Assembly (NCBI RefSeq): GCF_002694385.1 | Contig: NZ_NZMB01000012.1 | Location: 1-37,571, forward strand | Direction of reading: 5' to 3' | DNA length: 37,571 nt | From: Sneathiella sp. | GTDB lineage: Bacteria; Pseudomonadota; Alphaproteobacteria; Sneathiellales; Sneathiellaceae | Part shown: positions 31,494-37,571 of the stretch, piece by piece | Numbering within the stretch: position 1 is the first letter of the stretch | How the letters are laid out: each line of letters begins with the position of its first letter | Notes under the pieces: model-generated | What the model saw: the letters and a program-made list of their open reading frames with translations, nothing else | The model's database searches: none | Told to the model about the DNA's origin: nothing | Translations under genes and position numbers: made by a program

Positions 31494-32924
31494 TTAGCCG
31501 AAGAGAGACAGAAAGCGGACAAGTGCCCGGGTGCGCGGGCTGAACAGACCGGGCGTGTAATAGGAGCCAGCTGCCCGCTTGCCAATTTCGCCAAGCGTGG
31601 GGTAAGGCGCGATATAGCTCGCCATGGCGGAAATTTTCAGACCGCCGGAAATGGCCAGCACCCAGGGATGAATGAGTTCCCCGGCATGCGTTCCGACGAT
31701 GCCCGCGCCAAGGATACGCCCCCTACGGCCGGTGACGACCTTGATCAGTCCTGTCTCCAGCCGGTCGGTCCGGGCGCGGTCAATGTCGCTGAACGGGCAG
31801 GTCAGAACCCTGATTTTATCGCCATGACGTTCGCGCGCCTGATCTTCGGTCAGACCGACGCTGGCAAGTTCCGGATCGGTATAGGTGACATGCGGCAGCG
31901 CCTCGTAACTCGCCTTCGCTGGCAGCCGGAACAGGGCGTTGCGGATCACGATGCCTGCCTGATACCCCGCCGCATGGGTAAACTGCGGACCCCCCGCCAC
32001 ATCGCCAATGGCAAAAATCTTTTTGTTTGTCGTCCGTAACCTGGCATCGGTTTTTATTCCGGAGCGCGAATATTCGATGCCCGCCACTTCCAGGTTAAGA
32101 CCCGCAACTGTCGCCCCTCTGCCGGTCGCGACCAGCAGATGCGATCCGGCCAGCACTTCTTTTCCATCCGTCCCCTCCAGCGTAACGCGCAATTCTCCGC
32201 CCGCGTCCTGCTGCACTGACGAGACGCGCGCCCCCTCCCGGATATCCCCCCCTTCCCGCCGGAGGGCTGCAAGAACAACTGCCGTCAACTCCGGATCATC
32301 CCGCGCGAGCGCCGTTGCGGCCTCCAGCACCGTGATCCGTGAGCCCAGACGCACAAAAGCCTGCGCCATTTCAAGCCCAATCGGCCCGCCGCCGATTATG
32401 ATCAGGTGAGAGGGGAGTTCCGGCAGATCGAACAGGGTCTCATTGGTGAGGTAGCTGATATCGGCAAGCCCCGGAATGGGCGGGATCACGGCATGGGAAC
32501 CGGTGGCAATGACAAACCGGCGTGCAGTAATGCGATCCGCCCCGACGGCAAGCTCGCGTTCTGAGACGAAGCTTCCCTGCCCCTCAATTACCGTAACGCC
32601 CAGGCCTTCAAACCGCTCCACCGAATCATGAGGAGCAATCGCGGCAATGACCGCAGCGACGTGATCCATGACTTTCGGAAAATCCACGGTCGGTGGCGCG
32701 ATCCTGATTCCGAAAGGCCCGGCATTCTGCGCCTCGGCGGTTTTTTTCGCCGCCGCCAGCAGCGCCTTGGACGGGACGCAGCCATAATTGAGACAATCAC
32801 CGCCCATTTTCGCAGCCTCAACAAGGACGGTTTTAGCGCCCATCTGGCTGGCCCCGGCCGCGACGGACAAGCCGCCCGATCCCGCACCGATCACACAGAT
32901 ATCCGCTTTGATCTTTCTTCCCAT
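31494..32924 (-). CDS. FAD-dependent disulfide oxidoreductase (dihydrolipoamide dehydrogenase/mercuric reductase-like)
   Basis: A 476-residue class I pyridine nucleotide-disulfide oxidoreductase: FAD-binding GAGSGG (13-18), redox cysteines in GGDCLNYGCVPSK (C44, C49), NAD(P)-binding IIGGGPIGLEMAQ, FAD motif IFAIGDVAGG, and a C-terminal dimerisation domain. The usual C-terminal HPT-type histidine-glutamate pair appears only as THAGELIHPW, as in the group often annotated mercuric reductase-like. It lies 14 bases downstream of the TVP38-family membrane protein, a pairing I recall from other proteobacteria. Substrate unknown. Confidence 0.88.
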   Translation of the reverse strand: MGRKIKADICVIGAGSGGLSVAAGASQMGAKTVLVEAAKMGGDCLNYGCVPSKALLAAAKKTAEAQNAGPFGIRIAPPTVDFPKVMDHVAAVIAAIAPHDSVERFEGLGVTVIEGQGSFVSERELAVGADRITARRFVIATGSHAVIPPIPGLADISYLTNETLFDLPELPSHLIIIGGGPIGLEMAQAFVRLGSRITVLEAATALARDDPELTAVVLAALRREGGDIREGARVSSVQQDAGGELRVTLEGTDGKEVLAGSHLLVATGRGATVAGLNLEVAGIEYSRSGIKTDARLRTTNKKIFAIGDVAGGPQFTHAAGYQAGIVIRNALFRLPAKASYEALPHVTYTDPELASVGLTEDQARERHGDKIRVLTCPFSDIDRARTDRLETGLIKVVTGRRGRILGAGIVGTHAGELIHPWVLAISGGLKISAMASYIAPYPTLGEIGKRAAGSYYTPGLFSPRTRALVRFLSLFG

Positions 32925-32938
32925 GGCGACCTTTTCTC

Positions 32939-33778
32939 CTATTGCCGGGGCCTGCGGAACTTTTTGAGGACGACCGGTAGCAGCGCGATAGCCCCGAGGG
33001 CGGCGAGCGCGACGAGAATCTCCCCCGTCACCAGCGAGGAAATCTGAAAATCCAGCACACAGTCCGCCCGGTCCGCGTCGAGACAGGCCTGATAGACGGA
33101 TTGCTGCTCCCGTATAATACTATCAAGACTCCCCCCGAGATACGCAAAGGCGAATGTTCCGGGAATGATGCCGACCAGCGTCCCGATGATATAGGTCCCG
33201 AGACCAACCCCCAGAAACGCCGGCGCGATATTGACCAGCCAGAAGGGAAATAACGGGACAAGGCGCAGGAACAGCATATAACTCATGGCATTTTCGGCAA
33301 AGCCGTCTTCAAGCTTTTTCAGCCATGGTCCGGCCTTTTCACGCAGCGGCGCCCCCAGCGAGGTTGCGGCAATCATGAATATCAGCGTTGCACCGGCCGT
33401 CGCGGCAAAGACGGTCATGGCGCCGGCCGCGATCCAGCCGAACAGAAAGCCCCCCGTTACCGTCATGAGAAGGCCGCCCGGCAATGAAAGCGCCACAACC
33501 ACTACATAAAGCGCCATATACAGCAACGCCGCAATGACATAGTTATCGGCAACAAAATGCAGCAGCCGGTCGCGATGATCACTGAGCGCGCGAAATGTCA
33601 GATAGCTATCAAGGTCAAAGATGAAAAAAGCCGCGATGGCGGCCAGAACGGCGCATAACGGGATCAGCCGCCCAAAGCTGAATTTTTTAGGCGCGCGCGC
33701 CCCATTCCCGGACAGGGGCGATTTAGACGAATCATTCCCTTCGTCACTATCGGCTTTTCCCCTGTTGAAACCTGCCAT
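32939..33778 (-). CDS. TVP38/TMEM64 family membrane protein (VTT domain)
   Basis: A 279-residue integral membrane protein with a charged cytoplasmic N-terminus, then hydrophobic segments and the VTT-domain core (GGLLMTVTGGFLFGWIAAG, LRLVPLFPFWLVNIAPAFLGV, GIIPGTFAFAYLGGSL). DedA/VTT proteins move lipids or ions across membranes; the exact role here is unknown. AGGGAC lies seven bases before the ATG. First gene of a two-gene unit with the FAD oxidoreductase. Confidence 0.9.
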   Translation of the reverse strand: MAGFNRGKADSDEGNDSSKSPLSGNGARAPKKFSFGRLIPLCAVLAAIAAFFIFDLDSYLTFRALSDHRDRLLHFVADNYVIAALLYMALYVVVVALSLPGGLLMTVTGGFLFGWIAAGAMTVFAATAGATLIFMIAATSLGAPLREKAGPWLKKLEDGFAENAMSYMLFLRLVPLFPFWLVNIAPAFLGVGLGTYIIGTLVGIIPGTFAFAYLGGSLDSIIREQQSVYQACLDADRADCVLDFQISSLVTGEILVALAALGAIALLPVVLKKFRRPRQ

Positions 33779-34043
33779 GAATATGTCCCTGTGAATGAAG
33801 ATGGCAACGGAGATCCGGCGGAATATTGCTTTAATTTATAATGCGTAACTTATCCGATCTTGACGCCCGGTGATAGCCGGGTAAATCCGGCCTCAAGCGA
33901 ACGTGAGCCGATTTGACCTCGACCCTGCGACAGATAGGCGCAAAATTCATCTCCTGCATTGACTTCATGGGGGAGAGACCTTATACAGCGGGGCTTGTTT
34001 TCCCTTCGCGCGAGACTGCGCGGATGATCGACGGAGAAGTCTC
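33779..34043 (+). promoter_or_regulatory. Intergenic region with probable rpmH promoter
   Basis: No gene is seen. TTGACG (33860-33865) and TAAATC (33882-33887), 16 bases apart, are a weak promoter candidate for the plus-strand rpmH cluster; the spacer contains a CCCGG/CCGGG hairpin. The resulting leader would be about 150 bases. The minus-strand TVP38 promoter must also be here but is not distinct by eye. Confidence 0.35.
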
Positions 34044-34178
34044 TTGAAACGTACATATCAACCGAGCAAACTTGTTCGCACGCGCCGCCATGGGTTTCGT
34101 GCACGCCGGGCAACGGTCGGTGGTCGCCGGGTTCTTGCCAATCGCCGGGCAAAAGGCCGCAAGAGCCTGTCAGCCTAA
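34044..34178 (+). CDS. rpmH: Ribosomal protein bL34
   Basis: A 44-residue, highly basic protein, [18 protein letters not shown] through to GRKSLSA, matching L34 along its whole length. The start is a TTG at 34044 with GGAG upstream. It is a component of the large ribosomal subunit. Three bases separate it from rnpA, the usual order. Confidence 0.98.
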   Translation: MKRTYQPSKLVRTRRHGFRARRATVGGRRVLANRRAKGRKSLSA

Positions 34179-34181
34179 ATC

Positions 34182-34556
34182 ATGCCGATTGGCGTCGAGC
34201 GGTTGAAAAAACGCGCGGAATTCCTCCGTGTTGCCTCTGTTCGTCGCAAATGGGCAGCACCGGGTATGGTGCTGCAGGCCGCCCGTGGCGCACAAACGAG
34301 TGAAGCAGATGTTTCGCGCGTCGGCTTTACCGTGACCAAAAAGGTGGGCAATGCGGTTGTCCGCAACCGGATAAAGCGTCGCCTTCGCGCGGCGGCGGAT
34401 CAGGTTATCCCGCATCATGCCCAAAGCGGATGGGACTTCGTACTGATTGGCCGCCAGGGCTCTCTCGGGCGGGATTTTACCGATCTGACATTCGATCTGA
34501 GACGGGCGCTGGAGAAAGTCGGCGCGAGCACAGCAACAGACCGGGGGACAGCGTGA
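34182..34556 (+). CDS. rnpA: Ribonuclease P protein component
   Basis: A 124-residue basic protein with [22 protein letters not shown], the RNR signature of RnpA. It binds the RNase P RNA and helps remove 5' leaders from pre-tRNAs. The gene follows rpmH closely and its stop overlaps the yidD start (GTGA), the typical bacterial cluster. Confidence 0.97.
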   Translation: MPIGVERLKKRAEFLRVASVRRKWAAPGMVLQAARGAQTSEADVSRVGFTVTKKVGNAVVRNRIKRRLRAAADQVIPHHAQSGWDFVLIGRQGSLGRDFTDLTFDLRRALEKVGASTATDRGTA

Positions 34557-34837
34557 TCATCAAAGCCGCTGTCTTCCTGCTGATGCTGCCGATCAAGGCG
34601 TACCAATATGTCATCTCGCCCCTGCTACCGGCGAGTTGCCGTTACTATCCAAGCTGTTCATCCTATGCTATTGAGGCGCTGGCGACACATGGCCCGATGA
34701 AGGGAAGCTGGCTGACGCTGCGACGGATCGCGCGATGCCACCCTTTCGGCGGGCAGGGCTTTGATCCCGTCCCCGAAAAGCATAAAAACTGTCATCATGG
34801 CGCGGTAGACCTGACATCCCGCGCCCATACTGATTAA
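34553..34837 (+). CDS. yidD: Membrane protein insertion efficiency factor YidD
   Basis: A 94-residue protein with a hydrophobic N-terminus and the cysteine-rich YidD core [20 protein letters not shown] followed by [14 protein letters not shown]. The start is a GTG at 34553 overlapping the rnpA stop. It assists YidC-dependent insertion at the inner membrane. Confidence 0.96.
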   Translation: MIIKAAVFLLMLPIKAYQYVISPLLPASCRYYPSCSSYAIEALATHGPMKGSWLTLRRIARCHPFGGQGFDPVPEKHKNCHHGAVDLTSRAHTD

Positions 34838-34853
34838 CATTGGGACTGTAACC

Positions 34854-36599
34854 ATGTCAGACCAGAAAAACCTGATCCTCGCGATTGTTCTTTGTTTCCT
34901 GATCATTTTCGGGTTTCAGTATTTTGTCGAAGGTCCGCAGATAGAACAGGAGCAGCAACAGGCGGAACAGGCCCAGTCCGGCGCCGCTGACGGGTCGACA
35001 CCTGTCCCCTCCGCCTCTGGCGGCGATGCGGCCATACCCAATGCTCAGCTTCCGGCTACGCAAAACACCATGAGCCGGGAACAAAGCCTGCAAAAAGCTG
35101 ATCGGGTGCGGATATACACCCCGACACTGCATGGATCGGTTTCGCTGACCGGCGCACGGCTCGATGATCTCACCCTGATCGACTACCGGGAGACTGTTGA
35201 TCCGACAAGCCCCGAAATCAAGCTGCTGTCCCCGGCCGGCAGCCCGCGCCCCTATTATGCCGAATTCGGCTGGAGCCCGGCTCCTGGCACAACCGTGGCT
35301 CTACCCAACGCGCAGACCCTCTGGAGCACGGAGGCCGAGGAGCTGACCCCGGAAAAACCGCTGAAGCTGACCTGGGACAATGGTGAAGGGCTGATCTTTC
35401 ATCGCACCATTTCAATTGATGAACATTACATGTTCGCCATTGAACAGACGGTCGAAAATAACAGCGGAAACCCGGTTACCCTTTATCCTTACGGCCTGAT
35501 TTCCCGGCACGGTACGCCTGATACGACAGGTTTCTACATCCTGCATGAAGGACCGGTCGGCGTCTTCAACGACACGCTGGAAGAAGTGGATTATGACGAT
35601 CTTGAAGATGGCAAAGCGCAAAACTTCACCTCGACCGGGGGCTGGCTGGGCATAACCGACAAATTCTGGCTGACCGCCCTCGTCCCCGATCAGAACGCCA
35701 ATATCAAGGCGCGCATGTCCTATGCCCCGCAGGGCGCCCGTTATCAGACGGACTTCCTGAACCAGCAGGGCGTGACCATTGCCGCCGGTGAAACGGCCGG
35801 TGTAACCAACAGGATTTTCGCGGGCGCCAAGGAAGTCTCCGTTCTCGATGCCTATGAAGAACAGTATAAGATTTCCCGCTTCGATCTCGCCATTGACTGG
35901 GGCTGGTTCTATTTCCTGACCAAGCCGATCTATTTCGCCCTTGAGTTTCTGGACAAGCTGATCGGCAACCTCGGCCTTGCCATCATGGCGCTGACCGTCA
36001 TCATCAAGGTTATCCTGCTCCCCCTCGCCCATAAATCCTATGTGTCGATGAGCAAGATGAAAAAGCTGCAGCCGGAAATGCTGAAGCTTCGCGACAAGTA
36101 TGGCGATGACAAGCAGAAGCTCAATCAGGAAATGATGGCGCTGTATAAAAAGGAAAAGGCGAACCCGGCGGCGGGCTGTCTGCCGATCCTGTTGCAGATC
36201 CCCATTTTCTTCGCGCTCTACAAGGTGCTGTTCGTTACCCTGCTGATGCGCCACCAACCTTTCTTCGGCTATATCAAGGACCTGGCGGCGCCCGATCCGA
36301 CGACCGTCTTCAACCTGTTCGGCCTTATCCCCTGGGATCCGCCGCAATTCCTGATGATTGGCTTCCTGCCGATCCTGATGGGTGTCAGCATGTTCCTGCA
36401 ACAGAAGCTGAACCCGCAGCCGGCCGATCCGGTGCAGGCGAAGATTTTCCTCTTCATGCCTTTCTTCTTCACCTATCTGCTGGCAAGCTTTCCGGCAGGC
36501 CTTGTCATCTACTGGACATGGAACAACATTCTCAGCATGGCACAGCAGTGGCTGATCATGAAGCGGATGGGCGTCTCCGTTTCCGGGGACAAGAGCTGA
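34854..36599 (+). CDS. yidC: Membrane protein insertase YidC
   Basis: A 581-residue insertase: N-terminal transmembrane helix (about 6-24), a large periplasmic domain (about 60-350), then the conserved five-helix core beginning near WGWFYFLTKPIYFAL, with NPAAGCLPILLQIPIFFALY and FPAGLVIYWTWNN as signatures. It inserts and folds inner-membrane proteins alone or with SecYEG. Length and order are normal for a Gram-negative YidC. Confidence 0.98.
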   Translation: MSDQKNLILAIVLCFLIIFGFQYFVEGPQIEQEQQQAEQAQSGAADGSTPVPSASGGDAAIPNAQLPATQNTMSREQSLQKADRVRIYTPTLHGSVSLTGARLDDLTLIDYRETVDPTSPEIKLLSPAGSPRPYYAEFGWSPAPGTTVALPNAQTLWSTEAEELTPEKPLKLTWDNGEGLIFHRTISIDEHYMFAIEQTVENNSGNPVTLYPYGLISRHGTPDTTGFYILHEGPVGVFNDTLEEVDYDDLEDGKAQNFTSTGGWLGITDKFWLTALVPDQNANIKARMSYAPQGARYQTDFLNQQGVTIAAGETAGVTNRIFAGAKEVSVLDAYEEQYKISRFDLAIDWGWFYFLTKPIYFALEFLDKLIGNLGLAIMALTVIIKVILLPLAHKSYVSMSKMKKLQPEMLKLRDKYGDDKQKLNQEMMALYKKEKANPAAGCLPILLQIPIFFALYKVLFVTLLMRHQPFFGYIKDLAAPDPTTVFNLFGLIPWDPPQFLMIGFLPILMGVSMFLQQKLNPQPADPVQAKIFLFMPFFFTYLLASFPAGLVIYWTWNNILSMAQQWLIMKRMGVSVSGDKS

Positions 36600-36612
36600 C
36601 AAGGGCGCATCC

Positions 36613-37275
36613 ATGACAGCCCCGACAGACCCAGCCGATGAAGGCCATGCCCGGTTTATCGAAGCCGGGCGGCTGCTTTTCGCCAGGGAATGCCGGTTCA
36701 TTGCGGGCGCGGCGAGTTTTGACATGCTGCCACCGCCCGGCATTACCGAAGTCGCCTTTGCCGGGCGTTCCAATGTCGGGAAATCCAGCCTGATCAATGC
36801 GCTCACAAACCGCAACACCCTTGCCCGCACCTCCAATACGCCGGGACGGACGCAGCAGATAAATTTTTTCGACCTCGGCGGCAGGCTCTATCTCGTTGAC
36901 TTGCCCGGTCATGGCTACGCCAAGGCTTCGAAAGAAAAAATTGATATCTGGACGGATCTTGTGAACAGTTATCTGCGCGGACGGGCGGCATTGCGCCGGG
37001 TGCTGCTGCTGGTGGATTCGCGGCACGGCCTCAAATCCTCCGACCGCGAGGTGATGGATATGCTGGATACCGCCGCGGTCAGCTATCAGATCATCCTGAC
37101 GAAGGTTGACAAGGGCAATAAAAGTGACGTGGAATCACTGACAACAAAAATCGGGGAGGAACTTGCCAAACGCCCGGCATCGCATCCGGAAATACTGGCA
37201 ACAAGCTCCGCAAAGGGATACGGCATAGAGATGCTCCGTGCGGAGCTTGCAGCATTGGCGGAGGAGGCGGGTTAA
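36613..37275 (+). CDS. engB: Ribosome biogenesis GTP-binding protein YsxC/EngB
   Basis: A 220-residue GTPase: G1 GRSNVGKSS (51-59), G2 region TSNTPGRTQQ, G3 DLPGHGYA, G4 TKVD, G5 near ATSSAKG. It acts in assembly of the large ribosomal subunit. It starts 13 bases after the yidC stop and is followed three bases later by argB. Confidence 0.97.
   Translation: MTAPTDPADEGHARFIEAGRLLFARECRFIAGAASFDMLPPPGITEVAFAGRSNVGKSSLINALTNRNTLARTSNTPGRTQQINFFDLGGRLYLVDLPGHGYAKASKEKIDIWTDLVNSYLRGRAALRRVLLLVDSRHGLKSSDREVMDMLDTAAVSYQIILTKVDKGNKSDVESLTTKIGEELAKRPASHPEILATSSAKGYGIEMLRAELAALAEEAG

Positions 37276-37571
<296 letters not shown>

Noticed and set aside
35412-36836. Minus-strand open frame of 474 residues across yidC and engB
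   Set aside because: Antisense of two firmly identified genes.

Overview
The window reads as a piece of an alphaproteobacterial chromosome. The right end carries the order rpmH-rnpA-yidD-yidC-engB-argB, with TTG and GTG starts and moderately high GC. The flanking genes (Prx-Grx fusion, TVP38 plus FAD disulfide oxidoreductase, OmpA-like lipoprotein) suit the group. I cannot name the genus from sequence alone.

Layout. (1) Bases 1 to about 21791 are the right part of an integrated genomic island; its left end lies outside the window. The island abuts the 3' end of an intact tRNA-Arg(ACG) gene (21792-21868, minus) and ends in a large serine recombinase. (2) From 22 kb to the end the DNA is ordinary chromosome.

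Island content. Most of the left 14 kb is one minus-strand defence operon, read from 13776 down to 1263: a ribbon-helix-helix regulator, an MmeI-like adenine methyltransferase, an SF2 helicase, a GIY-YIG (T5orf172) nuclease, reverse transcriptase Drt3a (UG3-like), reverse transcriptase Drt3b (UG8-like), an intergenic RNA candidate, and a Cas4-like/DUF2779 double nuclease. The two reverse transcriptases make this a DRT type 3 system. The 188-base gap after drt3b carries, on the coding strand, an ACACACACA tract next to a hairpin, which is what is expected of the DRT3 noncoding RNA template. An IS3-family element (5131-6355, 3-bp target duplication GTC) has inserted into the 3' end of drt3a. Removing it in silico restores 47 more codons, ending in a TAA that overlaps the drt3b start. 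So the system is a recent, possibly reversible, insertion mutant. Upstream of the operon lies about 600 bases of noncoding DNA packed with at least a dozen perfect or near-perfect hairpins, which no annotated feature explains.

The rest of the island holds an ArdC-like antirestriction protein at the left edge, an ankyrin protein coupled to an unknown 378-residue protein, and a plus-strand mobility block. That block has small membrane proteins, a protein with an HPD motif, and a TraG/VirD4-type coupling ATPase without its own membrane anchor, and it closes with a strong rho-independent terminator. It is followed by a small gene translationally coupled to the serine recombinase. No relaxase is visible, so the element is a fragment of an ICE or a mobilisable island.

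Chromosomal part. OmpA-like lipoprotein; peroxiredoxin-glutaredoxin fusion; a P1-type peptidase with a peptide ABC transporter binding protein; gamma-glutamyltransferase; a trans-aconitate-methyltransferase-like enzyme; a small lipoprotein; an orphan histidine kinase; the TVP38/oxidoreductase pair; and the rpmH to argB cluster, truncated inside argB by the window end.
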